Shown here in pieces: positions 23,356-34,860 of a stretch of DNA of 64,000 bases. This DNA comes from Inia geoffrensis. Taxonomy: Eukaryota; Chordata; Mammalia; Artiodactyla; Iniidae. The stretch lies in contig CM070913.1 of assembly GCA_036417435.1 (NCBI GenBank), forward strand, positions 22,598,680 through 22,662,679, read 5' to 3'. The notes beneath the pieces are model-generated. The model was not told the origin of the DNA. It did not search any database and worked only from the letters and a program-made list of their open reading frames with translations. Every line of letters begins with the position of its first letter. Position 1 is the stretch's first letter. The translations under genes were made by a program, and so were the position numbers.

Positions 23356-23845
23356 GAGTATTACTCAGCCATAAAAAAGAATGAAATAATGCCATTTGCA
23401 GCAACATGGATGGACCTAGAGATTAACATTACTTACTAAGTAAAGTAACTCAGACAGAGAAAGACAAATATCATTTGATATCACTTGTATGTGGAATCTA
23501 AAAAGAAATGATCAAATGAACTTATTTACAAAACAGAAATAGACTCACAGGCATAGAAAACAAACTTATGGTTACCAAAGGGGAAAGGCGAGGGACAGAT
23601 AAGTTAGGAATTTGGTATTAACAGATACACACTACTGTATATCAAATAGATAAACAACAAGGACCTACTGTATAGCACAGAGAACTATATTCAATGTCTT
23701 GTAATAACCTATAATAAAAAATAATCTGAAAAAGAATATATATATAAGTATATATACATATGTATGTATAACTGAATCACTTTGCTGTACAGCTGAAACA
23801 TTGTAAATCAACTATACTTCAATTATTAAAAATCAAAAAAAAATC
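23215..23845 (+). mobile_element. L1 3' end (cetartiodactyl type), 5'-truncated
   Basis: CAATAGCCAAGATATGGAAG, GAAGAATGGATAAAGAAAAT, a (CA)n expansion, TATTACTCAGCCATAAAAAA, GCAACATGGATGGACCTAGA, CAGACAGAGAAAGACAAATA, GGACCTACTGTATAGCACAG, CTGAATCACTTTGCTGTACA and TCAACTATACTTCAATTATT are the ORF2 3' end and 3' UTR of a ruminant/cetacean-style L1. No reverse transcriptase domain is retained. Confidence 0.9.
23306..23353. repeat. (CA)24 microsatellite
   Basis: Uninterrupted AC dinucleotides over 48 bases, located inside the L1 where unexpanded copies read ..GTATATACACAATGGAGTA... Likely length-polymorphic. Confidence 0.97.
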
Positions 23846-24590
23846 AGAAATCTCAAAACATACAAACAAACCCACTGCAAAGACAACTGGGTAGTTCTCA
23901 GAACTGCTTCTGGAATAGTCTATCTAGCATTGATCTCTGGTATTCTGAGACCAGATTCACATGTGAATAAGTAAAGCTGAAGGGTGAAGGTTCACAGTGA
24001 CCTAAGACAGAGCTGGTACAGGTAGATGGTATCAAGCTTTTTTCTCTCTCTCTCTCTCTCAAGTATTTTGAACACAGCAGAGATGATAGCTATCCACTTA
24101 GGGTGATTTCAGGGTATTGGGTATTGGGAGGTGCTCCCCAGTATTTGCTCATTTTTTCTGCCCTTTCCATACTCAGATCTCTACTGGTCAAATGAACTGC
24201 ACCTGCACAACCAAGATCTATTTCCATTCTGTTTCTAGTCCTGACCAGGGCAAAAATTAAAGTCTCAGTCTCACAACCGGTAGGGCTTGGAATTAAAAAC
24301 CTTGCCCAATAGGTTTGATTTGCAGTGAGCCATGGCAGCGCAATTGCTTTTGTTGCTGCACGTCAGCCTTAAAGGTGGGACACTGCTTCTTCCTGTGTCT
24401 GTGGAACCATTGCTCCAGTCCATGGGGTACCTTACTATCGCCCCTTCAGGTGGGATCTGGCCTGTAGAAGTGTTTGCTTTGGTCTATATAGTGATTATTA
24501 TTGATTTGAGCCCTTCTTTCAACTGTAGCCCTTCCGACTGGGGCAAGGCACCGTTTCCTTCTTTTCTTCCTTCCTTACCTGAATTGTTAG
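23845..24590. other. Unassigned DNA with (CT)9
   Basis: (CT)n at 24043-24060. The 141-codon + frame (24332-24757) starts in unique sequence and runs into the reversed SINE at 24598, so it is not a gene. Confidence 0.5.
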
Positions 24591-24597
24591 AAACGCG

Positions 24598-24742
24598 CAG
24601 GCTCCGGACGCGCAGGCTCAGCGGCCATGGCTCACGGGCCCAGCCGCTCCGCGGCACGTGGGATCCTCCCGGACCGGGGCACGAACCCGCGTCCCCTGCA
24701 TCGACAGGCGGACTCCCAACCACTGCGCCACCAGGGAAGCCC
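24598..24742 (-). mobile_element. Short CHR-type SINE, 3'-truncated
   Basis: Reversed body GCAGGCTCCGGACGCGCAGG, CAGCGGCCATGGCTCACGGG, CTCCGCGGCACGTGGGATCC, TCCCGGACCGGGGCACGAAC, CCTGCATCGACAGGCGGACT and CACTGCGCCACCAGGGAAGC. The A-tail and the last ~45 bases (the GGCCACAACGGTGAGAGGCC segment) are absent, so the copy is truncated at its 3' side. Confidence 0.88.
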
Positions 24743-25167
24743 TTCACCTTATTTTAAATGTAAATCTCTAGATCAGTGTAGATTGTGGAATATGGAGCTG
24801 AAGGAGGAAAGGGAGGTGACAGAAAGAGGACACAGTGACAGAGGTGCTGAAGATAGAAAAATGATGTCCCTGTTCTAAAGTGTCTGTACATAGTTTTTCA
24901 TCTTCTTCAGGGCATATTCCACAAGCCAAATGCTCCAGCTCTTTGTGTAAGTCATTAGTCAAGATGATAACACATCAGACAAGCACAGACAACAGAGTCT
25001 TGAGGAAAGGTTGGAAAGTGTTTCTTACTGTAGTCTTATCTACCCACGGCCAGGATTCCTTTAGATGTAAGATAATACTTTCCACGACCTAGTTTTGTTG
25101 ACTCATCTTGTTTAAATAATCATTACTGATAACCCCTAGAAGGTTAGAATTTAGAGATCACCTAGAT

Positions 25168-25351
25168 CAGTAGTCTTCAAGCCCTGTTACCTGTCAGTGC
25201 TAATCTGGGGAGCTTTAAAAAAAATTCTGGTTGCCCAGCCTGCATGCGAAAGGAGTTAAATCAGGAAATATGAGGGGGGCCAGGCACCAATATTTAAAAA
25301 AATAAATGCTCTTGGATGATTCCAAAGCCTAGGCGAGTGTAAGAATTACTG
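25168..25351. mobile_element. Complete hAT MITE (MER5/MER20-like)
   Basis: The 184-bp element starts CAGTAGTCTTCAA and ends TAAGAATTACTG, which are inverted repeats. It is flanked by 8-bp duplications ACCTAGAT (25160-25167) and ATCTAGAT (25352-25359) differing at one base. GGGGAGCTTTAAAAAAAATT inside is typical of Charlie-group MITEs. Confidence 0.8.
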
Positions 25352-25534
25352 ATCTAGATCTTAGATCTTGCCTGAAAAGGCTTGATTTTATGGGTTAGGA
25401 ATCTCAGGTCAGTGATTTACCTGTGATTTACCCACGACTCCAGGGCCTAGGAATGGAAGAACTGGGTCAAGAATCCTGGTTTCCTGACTCCCCATCCAGG
25501 ATTCTATACTTGACAAAACTCTGCCACACAGTGT

Positions 25535-25660
25535 GCAGAACTCTAATACTCCTCCACAAACTCTGTGAAGTAGCAGGGAACCGTTTTGTTACTCATTGAA
25601 GAAACAGGCACAGCATTGGGTAACCACTGGCCCAAGACCACAAGGGAAAGAAAGGAAGAG
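25535..25660 (-). repeat. MIR SINE, reversed
   Basis: AACTCTGTGAAGTAGCAGGG, ACTCATTGAAGAAACAGGCA, GGCCCAAGACCACAAGGGAA match a decayed reversed MIR core. Confidence 0.6.
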
Positions 25661-25944
25661 GTGGCATTAGATGGGGAAGCTTCTGCGGGCTATGGTCAGC
25701 ACCAAACGGAAGGGGAGATTCCACGTGCATCAGTGATTAAGTGGTAAGATTCTCTATTTTATTCGTACGATGACTTTTGGTACTCTGAGATCTGAAGAAT
25801 ATAAAAGCTGATTGGCAATCTTCATGGTTATTAACAGAGAAATTAACAACTTGACAAGGAAACATTACTATCAGTCTTTTTTGTCTAGAATGGGAGACTA
25901 TAGCAGGATTATTTTAATAAGAAATCTGTTTCTTAAAAAAAAAC

Positions 25945-26440
25945 TATTTTCATCCAATTTTCGACTTAGAGAAAAGTTGCAGAAATAATAGAGTTCCCTG
26001 TACAGCTCTAACCGAGCTTCCCCTCATGTTAATGAAACTATGGCATAATTGTTAAAACCAGCCCAATAGTATTGGTCTAGTACTATTAACTAAACTATAG
26101 ACTTTATTGGGATCTCATCAGTTTTCCCACTAATGATCTTTTTTTCTGTTTGAGGCTCCAATCCAGTATCCCACATGACATGCATTTGTTATTTCTCCTT
26201 CACCTTCTCCAATCAGTGACAGTTCCTCACTCTTTGTCTTTTGTGCTCTTGACACTTTTGAGAAGTACTGGTTCGCATTGCAGAATGCTCTTCAATTTGG
26301 GTTCATCTGATATTTTCTCATGGTTACAATGAGGTTATGCATTTTTGGTAAGAGTATTACAGAAATGATGTTGTATCCTCAGGGCCTCATTTCAAGGGGT
26401 TCATAGGATCAATGTCACTTGGTTAAAGTAAAATATCTTT
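25945..26440 (-). mobile_element. Old L1M 3' UTR fragment, reversed
   Basis: AGAGAAAAGTTGCAGAAATA, AGCTTCCCCTCATGTTAATG, ACTATTAACTAAACTATAGA, TCCAATCCAGTATCCCACAT, CAATCAGTGACAGTTCCTCA, TTGACACTTTTGAGAAGTAC and GAGGTTATGCATTTTTGGTA read as the reversed 3' region of an ancient L1M element. Confidence 0.75.
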
Positions 26441-26521
26441 ATTTCTGAGGATCCAACTGAACAAATGAGTTAGAAAACTTGGCACAAGGGAAACCCCTAA
26501 GAAGAACCTTATGCTTTGGTG

Positions 26522-26541
26522 AAAAAAAAAAAAAAAAAAAA
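26522..26541. repeat. Poly(A) run
   Basis: About 20 consecutive A at the end of GGTGAAAA. No retrotransposon body is recognisable directly upstream, so its origin is unclear. Confidence 0.9.
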
Positions 26542-26919
26542 GACTATGTGTTATGGTTTCAAGGGGGCTGAAATTGCTCTAATCTCTCTCTTCTTCTCCA
26601 ACAACAAAATCCTTTTCCTTGCATGGGCTGTTGCTTGAAATTCTACCATTAGAACATCATCCATTTAGCCAAGGCTTTGATCCCTATTAAGATACAGATG
26701 CTGAGGGAGGAATTCCACGTACTGCATTCAGTTATCCCTGGGAGCACCTTTGGAGAGAAGGTAAAGCAGTAAAGCCTTTTCTGTTTCTGTTTGCATATGG
26801 AAGCAGTGAGGTTCCTAAAAGGGTCCTGAAAACATTTGTTATGTAAGTGCCAATGTGGTCTCTTTGATGTGCCTGATCTCTCCGGCATTTGGCTCAGATC
26901 TTTCATGGACTCTTCATTT

Positions 26920-27274
26920 TCCTCCAGATGGGCCTCTTTCTACTGTATGACTGCAGCTTCACTTCATCTTTTCCACCCTTGCTCTCTCCAGTCCAGTGAT
27001 CCAGAACTTCTTTCAGTTCCCATCCTCTGAATTGTGACATGTGCCATTCCCTTGCCTTGAAACGGCTTCCCCAATTCCCTTCTCTAGTTTGACTCTCACC
27101 AACCCAGCAGGTCTTAACTTAGTTATTACTTGCCTCAGAAGGCCTTCCATTAACCCTCCAGTGAGGCCAGTTGCCCTTCTCTGAGCTCACCCAGTCCTCT
27201 GTATTTCCTCTTCATTGCAGTTATCATTTTGGTTTGTAATTTTCTCTAAACTTAAAGGTGTCTCCCTCTAGACT
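26920..27274 (+). repeat. L2 LINE 3' region
   Basis: TCATCTTTTCCACCCTTGCT, TGCCATTCCCTTGCCTTGAA, TTGCCTCAGAAGGCCTTCCA, ATTTCCTCTTCATTGCAGTT and AAGGTGTCTCCCTCTAGACT follow the forward L2 3' order. Confidence 0.65.
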
Positions 27275-27490
27275 AGGAGTTCCCAGCTATAGGCGATGGG
27301 CCAAATTTGGGCCCCCTCCTGTGTTTTTAAATAAAGTTGGATTGGATCACAGCTATGCTCATTTCTTTATGTATCGCATATGGCTGCTTCCATGCTATAA
27401 GGCAGAATCTAGAACATAGTGATTGTACGGCCTGCAAAGCCTGAAATACTTACTACATGGGCATTTACAGAAAAAGTTTGCCAACCTCTG
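27275..27490 (-). repeat. hAT-like interspersed repeat, copy 2, reversed
   Basis: Reverse orientation of the family at 12910: GGGCCAAATTTGGGCCCCCT, AAATAAAGTTGGATTGGATC, GCATATGGCTGCTTCCATGC, GCAAAGCCTGAAATACTTAC and AAAGTTTGCCAACCTCTG. It directly abuts the L2 3' end. Confidence 0.75.
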
Positions 27491-27635
27491 CTCTAGATTA
27501 TGCATTAGTCTGGAGCCCCTGTTCTAATGCACCTTGATAAATAGTTGCATTAACCTTGTCTGCTCTTGAATTCATAGCTATCATCACCCCAGGATCTAGC
27601 CCAGAGTAGATCTTTGATAACTTTTTTCTTTTATT

Positions 27636-27827
27636 GTGGTACGCGGGCCTCTCACTGCTGTGGCCTCTCCCGTTGCGGAGCACAGGCTCCGGATGCGCAG
27701 ATTCAGCAGCCATGGCTCACAGGCCCAGCCGCTCTGTGGCATGTGGGATCTTCCTGGACCGGGGCACGAACCCGTGTTCCCTGCATCGGCAGGCGGACTC
27801 TCAACCACTGCGACACCAGGGAAGCCC
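27636..27827 (-). mobile_element. Short CHR-type SINE, near full length
   Basis: GTGGTACGCGGGCCTCTCAC, TGGCCTCTCCCGTTGCGGAG, CAGCAGCCATGGCTCACAGG, GTGGCATGTGGGATCTTCCT and CACTGCGACACCAGGGAAGC give the complete reversed body, with a T-rich tail at 27622-27634. Several C-to-T changes mark moderate age. A clear TSD was not resolved. Confidence 0.9.
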
Positions 27828-27829
27828 CT

Positions 27830-29380
27830 GATGATTATTTTTTGAACAAAGACAAACCTCACAATTTCACTCCAGCCCAGTCTTGTCCACATGTTAGAGC
27901 CAAGTAGAATGACTAATTAAATGGAAGAAAAAAAAAAAGTCTGTGGTATTTTCTATTTATTTCTGAGGAAGAATTTACCAAAAGAAGTAAGTCTATAGCC
28001 TCTTCTCAACCTTTATGTCACATTTCTCATCCTGAAATAAAAAAGAGGAATGGTTTTCAGTTCAATGAAGCCCACAAACCTCATTAACAAGATGATATTA
28101 TATTCACGTAGTCTGGCCACAGGTTAGACTGATATTGACCCGTTTTACTGATATTATTGGGATTTTTGAGGACTCAGGAAGCACATCCTGGCCCAGGGCA
28201 AAAAACAAACAAACAAACAAACTTGGGATTCACGGAGAGTTTCCTGGTGAAAATGCCAAATTTAAACAGATTAACTACCATTCAATAAGGTCATGGAGGA
28301 ATTAAAAAGATTTCCCATAAGCGAGTAGCTAAAATTAAATTAACAAAATTAAGAGGTAGATGGAAAGAAATGTTTATTCTGTTTGCTCTGATGACTTGGA
28401 AACGTACTTGGTCTTCACCCTAGGAGGCCCTACTTACACCTGCCTCTAGTGTGGGTTTGTGGATTTCATTTCCCCTCCAAATATGAAAAAATATAGACTG
28501 AGTTTTCAGACTCTTGACTTCCTCTGGGAGAGGGTTTAAGATCAAAGCAACTATTTCAACAAACATTTTAAACATCTTTTCTCTTCCTGCTTTCCTTCCC
28601 CCTACTGCTTTGCTTTTGCAAAAACACTAAACACACCAAGTTTTCCAGACTCTGATGGCCCCAGAATACTTTTCCTTAGCAAGGACCACATTACTGCCAT
28701 GATTTATGGCTGGTGAATAATTAGGAACCTGTTGCTATGGTCTGGGGTTGAGATCAAAAGAACCATGTGTCAAAGTGAAGGGAGGGGTGGCTGGAGCAGA
28801 GGCAAAGGGTGGTGGTGTTTGTTTGTAATCCTAACCAGAGAGAAGCTGGGCCGTCGCTTAATTGGGAAAAGGCACAGCATCTGAAGAAAGTCATGAAAGA
28901 AGAGCCTGTTCTATGAAAAGAATCTGTGTATTTTGCAAATCAACACTATTTAGTGATAGGTGAACCCCTAAGGAACCTGGAGGCTGGACGGTTTGAATTA
29001 GTACTCAAAGGTTTGGAGAAAAATGTGAAATATATGAATACTGAGTATAAAAAAATTGCCCAAATGGGCTGGCTTATGAGATTTCTGGTATTTCCTTCTT
29101 CTGGTCAAAAGGAAATGCCAAAGAAGAACTGCAGTATTTCAGTACTTCTGTATCTGTCATCCAAGTTCCCAATGAATATTGATTCTCTGCTTTCTCTTTG
29201 TCCCTCCACCTTCCTGCTCATGAAGAGAAGGATCCTGGGGGCAGAGAGATGGGGTGTCCAGGCTGGGCTGTCCTGAGGGGTCCAGAGCTGCCAGGGGGCG
29301 GGGTGGGCAGCAGTGAGAAGGGGGGCTCTGAGGTTCCATCTGCTGTGTGTTTATGACTCTCTATAAATCACACAGGGAGT
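27830..29380. other. Unassigned DNA with (AAAC)n
   Basis: (CAAA)n at about 28201-28222. The 116-codon + frame at 28926-29276 has no recognisable domain. No gene seen. Confidence 0.45.
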
Positions 29381-29384
29381 GATG

Positions 29385-29560
29385 GAAAAGGCCTTGGACA
29401 GGGTGTCAGGAAACCAGTTTTCCCGTTGTGGTGTGGCTTCTAACAAGCTGTGGGGCCTTGGACAAAGCTAGATTTCTGGGTCTCAGTTTCCTTACCTGTC
29501 AAATGAGATTGACTGGCTTTGATGGACTCTCAGCTCTAAAATGCTGTGAGCAGATCCCTC
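29385..29560 (+). repeat. MIR SINE
   Basis: AGGAAACCAGTTTTCCCGTT, CAAGCTGTGGGGCCTTGGAC, GGGTCTCAGTTTCCTTACCT, GTCAAATGAGATTGACTGGC and CAGCTCTAAAATGCTGTGA follow MIR order. Confidence 0.8.
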
Positions 29561-31070
29561 TTCCCAAGCCTTGAAAATTGTAGGGTGAGAGCTCCTGCTC
29601 TGAGCATAGGTCCTATTCAAGTTTGACTTTTCCTCTTGAGACAGAAATATTGAACCTGGCTGTGAGTGGAAGTCATTTTTAAATGAAATAGTTCTGTTAG
29701 GGAAGCGTTCAAACACACCCAGTGTACAAGGTTGCAGGAATTGAATGGAAAGGATCTTGTGGGTGCTCACAAAGTGAACAGAAAGCAACTGCAGACCTTG
29801 TTCACATTATAAAACCACAGGCATCAGAGGATGAGATTAGGATCGGGGCTGCACAGAGTAAAAGTCCTTTAATCATGTTTGAAGAAATCCTAGGGTGAAG
29901 TTTCCAGCACTGAGGCCACGTTGCCAGGTAAAGTACAGTCACAGATGACACTTGAGAAGCTGGGACCCTTTAGAAGTCGTGTGTGTGTGTGTAGGTGTGT
30001 GTGTGTGCGTGTTCTGTGATTGAGCTTTGTGGGCTCTGGCTGCTGGGGCCTCAGCTCTCCCCACATGACCAATATACCATGCTGCCACCTAGTGTAGGCT
30101 CAGGAACTTCTTGGTGTGCTCCTGAGATACTGAGGAACAAAAAGAAATGAAACCAGGGGTTCCCAAAGTCTCACAGACAGAGGCACCATTCATGTTAAGC
30201 GGTGGGACTACTGAGGCCTCCTTTCTCCTTGTGATAACCCCACTTCTAGTTATGGACATGTGTGCTTCTCTCGCTAGCTTTCTTACCACTTAGGACAGAA
30301 TCTTGAATTCTACACGGAAAAGGTTCCAGCTTTAGGGCACCAACCATTGGTATCCACACATTCTCTCTCTGAATAAAATGTTGAAATTGAAGGTGATTAA
30401 AAAAGGAAAAGCCTTTAGTGGAAAGCCAGAGGAAGAATAAATAGTCACTTGCTGTCAACGTTCCCTTGCTCATCAACAGGGAAAGGTGTGAAATCTGAAA
30501 AGTTTCCTTTGCAAATTATGCAAAGGGATTTTATCCCAAAGTTTGCCGTTCATGTCAGTTAAAGGTGGGTATCTCAGCATTGACATGATACTGTGAAAAT
30601 ATACCCCTGAATGTCTCTTCCAAACACGTGCCCACCATGGAAACGTATTCTTGATAAGGCATGGAATGGGTGGAATTACGCTAATCAAGGAAAACCTTAC
30701 AGGGTGAGTAATTTAGTAACCTCTTTCTAAGTGTAAGAGCCTAATTTAAAGTTCTAAATGGCACCATAAATGTAGTCAGGCATATACTTCCATAGTGATA
30801 CTGGATAGTAAACACAGTCAGAGTCTAAAGTACCTTGAGGGACACCCTGTTGGGCTTGTTATCCTGTACTTCCCTCCTAATCACTAGAGCCTAAACTTTA
30901 ATACTCAGGGCTCTGTTTACCTAACACTCTGTCAAGTCCAATACATTTTAGCTCTCTTACCTTTCCTGGAAAGGTAGCCACAAGCACGAACAGTTGTTGT
31001 TTTTCTCCTTAGCACCAACTTGAGATCTTTTGTTATAGGCTAAGTCCATATTTTTTAAATGGAGGTGTTG
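29560..31070. other. Unassigned DNA with a (GT)n patch
   Basis: An interrupted (GT)n runs 29979-30012. Many 60-98 codon minus-strand frames are open but unrecognised. No gene seen. Confidence 0.45.
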
Positions 31071-31214
31071 GGGAAGATTGGATTGGGAGTTTGGGATTAG
31101 CAGATGCACACTATTGTATGTAGAATGGATGAACAAGGTCCTACTGTATAGCACAGGGAATTATGTTCAATATCTTGTAATAAACCATAATGGAAAAGAA
31201 TAGGACAAAGAATG

Positions 31215-31262
<48 letters not shown>

Positions 31263-31345
31263 GAATCACTTTGCTGTCCAGCAAAAATCAACACAATATT
31301 GTAAATCAACTACACTTCAATAAAATAAAATTTTTTTAAAGTTAA
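31070..31345 (+). mobile_element. L1 3' UTR fragment with (AT)n
   Basis: GGGATTAGCAGATGCACACT, GGTCCTACTGTATAGCACAG, TTCAATATCTTGTAATAAAC, (AT)22, CTGAATCACTTTGCTGTCCA and TCAACTACACTTCAATAAAA match the same L1 3' UTR as the copy at 23215. It is heavily 5'-truncated. Confidence 0.9.
31217..31260. repeat. (AT)22 microsatellite
   Basis: Uninterrupted AT over 44 bases, in the L1 3' UTR where the sister copy at 23730 has only a short interrupted TATATA tract. Likely polymorphic and cruciform-prone. Confidence 0.97.
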
Positions 31346-31789
31346 AAAAATGAAGATGTTTTTCAAAGCTTTAAAAAATACTGTATTAGAATCCCATGGA
31401 CGTTGAGGCTGAGCTAAGTCTTAAATTACCGTACAGAAGCTTCACTAAACAACTGAAAATATTTATGCTTCTAGAAATACTTTCATGACCCCTTTGACGG
31501 AATTTGTAAAGAACCAATGTTATAGTTGTAAAATTTTGAAATGATAAACTTATATTGCTAAAATACTGCTTTATGCCTTTATAGGTACTGGCGTTTTTCC
31601 AAAGATTCATTTCCTCAAAAGCATTCAGTGCTGAGAAGTTTCAAGTCCACTCCATGGTCTCTGTTCCTTCATCTCTGTGATGATTTTTTTTTTTTTTTCA
31701 CAGAAATGCTGATGGACTCTATCTTAGCCAATCTCATTCTGCACATCTTATTGTTAGTGAACTCTCTTACTTTGTGTGTGTTTTTTAAA

Positions 31790-32205
31790 ACACTTTTAAT
31801 ACATTTACCAAATTGCCTTCCAGAAATGACTTGCCCTAATTACATTCTTTTTAAAAACTGTAAGATATTTAAGATGTACATCTAGGTGATTTGATGTGTA
31901 TACATTGTGAAATAATTACTACACTCAAACTAATTAACATATCCTTTACTTCACACAGTTTACCTTTTTTTTGGTGGGGAGAGCACACTTAGGATCTATC
32001 TTCTCAGCAAATTTCAAGTATACAGCACAGTATTGTTACCTACTGTCACATTAGATCTCCAGAACTCAGTCATCTTGCAGAGTTGAAAGTTTGTACCCCT
32101 CGACATACATCCTCTCTTTCCCCCTCCCCCCAGCCCCTGGGAGCCACCATTCTACTCTCTGCTTCTACGAGTTTGACTAATTTATATTCCATATGTAAGT
32201 GTGAT
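31790..32205 (-). mobile_element. L1 fragment, reversed
   Basis: GGTGATTTGATGTGTATACA, TTGTGAAATAATTACTACAC, AATTTCAAGTATACAGCACA, CATTAGATCTCCAGAACTCA, AGCCCCTGGGAGCCACCATT and CTACTCTCTGCTTCTACGAG are a well-known reversed L1 segment of mammals. Confidence 0.75.
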
Positions 32206-32735
32206 CTCCCTTACTTTAACTCTCTGAGAAAATGGGAGCATTGGGAGAGAGAAGTAATGGGAAAACTCTCTGTGAACGGTGCCCAAATGTTCAATCTGAT
32301 GCTTGTATAAGGAATGGGCTAAGTCCAAATTTCAACTTTTCTGGACGAGAACTAAAATTTCTGGTGACACCCAAGTGCATGAGTCGAGGAGAGGGAGGAG
32401 AGGAAGAGACAGAGACAGTAGGATGGGGACCATAACCCATTCCATACCCCAGTCTCATGGTCTTATCACTTCCCGCATGGGAGAGAGGTGTGCACCACTT
32501 CAAGACATTTTAGTCGGTATGGATCCCTAAACTCACAGGCAGGAGGTCTTTATGCTTCAAGTGGAGAGAAGAATGTTTTCCTCCTGCAGCGAGGCAGCAG
32601 CTGTATGCGGAGCAGATTTCAGGAGGCAGACTGTAAGTTACATGAGGACAGAGGCAGAGGTAAGAAAAATCTCCATAACCGTGAACCCAGGGAAGGAAGA
32701 CAACTGAATTGAGTGCTCAAGTGCAGAGACTACGC
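32205..32735. other. Unassigned DNA
   Basis: Purine-rich; overlapping 67-75 codon frames on both strands, none recognised. CAGACTGTAAGTTACATGAG near 32630 could be an L2 scrap. Confidence 0.4.
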
Positions 32736-32737
32736 AC

Positions 32738-32960
32738 TGACACTGTGTGTGGTTTTGAACCCCAGCTTTACCACTTACGAGTCATGTGACCTTGTGTAAG
32801 TTGTTTCACCGTGCTCTGCCTCTAGGTGCTCATTTAAAAAAATAGTGATAACAGTATGTACTCATGGGATTGTTGTAATGATTAAATGAATTGCGGGTAT
32901 AGAATGCATAGAACAAGGTCGCACATAGTAACTGTTCAAAGCATGTTAGCAATTATTATG
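32738..32960 (+). repeat. MIR SINE, near complete
   Basis: GGTTTTGAACCCCAGCTTTA, CCACTTACGAGTCATGTGAC, CTTGTGTAAGTTGTTTCACC, AATAGTGATAACAGTATGTA, GGGATTGTTGTAATGATTAA and GAACAAGGTCGCACATAGTA cover almost the whole MIR. Confidence 0.9.
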
Positions 32961-32964
32961 TCCT

Positions 32965-33500
32965 TGTTGAAATTAATGGAAAAATTGGATCTGGAAACTC
33001 TTAGAGTAACAAAAAGGCAGGCAAGGAGTTCAACTTTTGACTGCCTTCATAGTCAGAGGTTGGCAGGTCATCTGAGTTACACACCAATCAGCTATACTTT
33101 GGGCCAAGTGGGAGATAAAAGGCCCGGGACTGGCTATGTAATGTATGGGACCCAGTGCAAAATAAAACGGTGGTGCTTTGTTCAAAAATTATTAAGAATT
33201 TCAAAATCAAGAGGGCAGAGCATTAAATGGAGTGTGGGGTCCTTCTAAGCCGGTGGCCCTGTACCACTGCACAAGTCGCATGCCTATGAGGCTGGCCCTG
33301 CAAAGGCTGCGTCATATAAGTGCGCGGTCTCTGGACCCACAGAGCTTGCCCTGTAGCTCCCAGATTCTATGTGATCTTTTCCCCTTCACTCAACTCTTAT
33401 TGCTTTACACGTTCATGGTAGTGCTCTTGTTTGAATGTATGGTTCAAAACGCAAGCTTCTCGGAAATTATCTGAGAGCATTTGAACCCTCTGTCTCTATT
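32965..33500. other. Unassigned DNA
   Basis: No nameable repeat; a few frames up to 120 codons (32886-33248, beginning inside the MIR) are not recognised. Confidence 0.4.
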
Positions 33501-34860
33501 TCCCCACATTTCCTGCACTCTTCACTTCACTGCAGCCTGGCTCTCACCTTCAGCACCCGTACCCCACTCAACGGCCACTATCACTTGCTCTGGATTTTTA
33601 TGGGTGGGTACCAATGTTTTCTTAATTTTGTCTTCACAGTACCTGTACCTGTCCCACTTAAACTGTATTTATCTTTTACAGTTTGACATTGATGACATGA
33701 CCCTAAAACTCTCCTTTCTGACTTCAGGAAGGCCACTCCAGGGTCCCTTGTGTCTCTCCTCTCCTTTTCTGTTTTGTTCACTGCCTACATATCTTTGCTC
33801 CTCAACACTTGATAGTCCTGATGGATTTACTGGTGATTTTTGGTCCTGGTTTTGATTCTTTTTCTGCACATATTCCTTGAGGGTCTCATTCACTCTAAAG
33901 GCTTCCACCGTCACCAAATAATGCCAACTCTGAAACAAACACATTCACCCTCTCCTCTGCTGATTTAGACCTATACTTCCAATGCACATCTAGACAACTC
34001 TGTCTCGACACTCCTGAGGGGCCACACCCTCAACACATCTTAAACCAACTCACGTTTTCCTCATTCTTGTCTTCTATGGTCCACTTTTACTGCAATACAA
34101 TTTAGGAATCTCAGCTCGAATCTTTAGTGATCCTTTAACCTCACTCTGCCTCACCACTCATTACCCAATTCTTCTCCATCTTCCGTCTACCTTATTGTCT
34201 AAATATCTCTTGAATCTATCCCCTCCTTTCAATTTTCATTACAAGTTTCATGCCCATCACCAAACTAGCCTATTAGTCTATATCTTTACGGTTCTGTCTT
34301 TGCATTGGATTCTGTTTCCAGGTTTTCTACCTTCTAGTTATATTCTATACCTACCCTAAAAATGTTTTCCAAGATATAAATTTGTTCAAGGTACACCTTT
34401 GCTTAGGGAGCCCTATTGCCTGAGGTTTAAAGTTAAACTTGTTTGAAAATGGACAAAGAGTTTTGTTTTTCTGTTTGATCCCGATTTATCTGCGATGAAT
34501 CTTCCTTCTCCAGTCTTCCTAATCACATACCTTAGGTCAAGCAACTCCAAACTGTTGACCTTTCCTTCACTGTGTTGCCCTCTTTTAGATCTCCATGTTC
34601 GTGCCCATGATGTTTCTTATGTCCAGAAATGCCTTCCCCTAAATTCTTTACCCCCAGATTCCTAATAGTCTTTTAAGACGCAGCTTATCTGAGACTTTTT
34701 CTGAGCAATCTCTTCTACTCTCTGTTACCCCACAGCACTTTGCACATAATTACATTGATTGTGATTATTTATTTGCCTTCTGTACAATTAACCGTGAACT
34801 ATAGTACTATGCTATATCCTTCTTCACATCCTCAATGGCTACCAAGATCCCTAGCTCAGA
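33500..34860 (+). repeat. Long, degraded L2 LINE
   Basis: Pyrimidine-rich sequence with L2-like landmarks in forward order: TAAATATCTCTTGAATCTAT, AACCTCACTCTGCCTCACC, GAAATGCCTTCCCCTAAATT, CTTTTAAGACGCAGCTTATC and CACAGCACTTTGCACATAAT. The 124-codon + frame at 33481-33855 is probably chance within it. The limits are approximate, and an additional older repeat could be mixed in. Confidence 0.5.

Noticed and set aside
24332..24757. 141-codon ORF starting MAAQLLLLLH, looking like a signal peptide
   Set aside because: The second half is reversed SINE sequence and the first half has no homologue I know; Leu-run arises from TTG/CTG-rich DNA.
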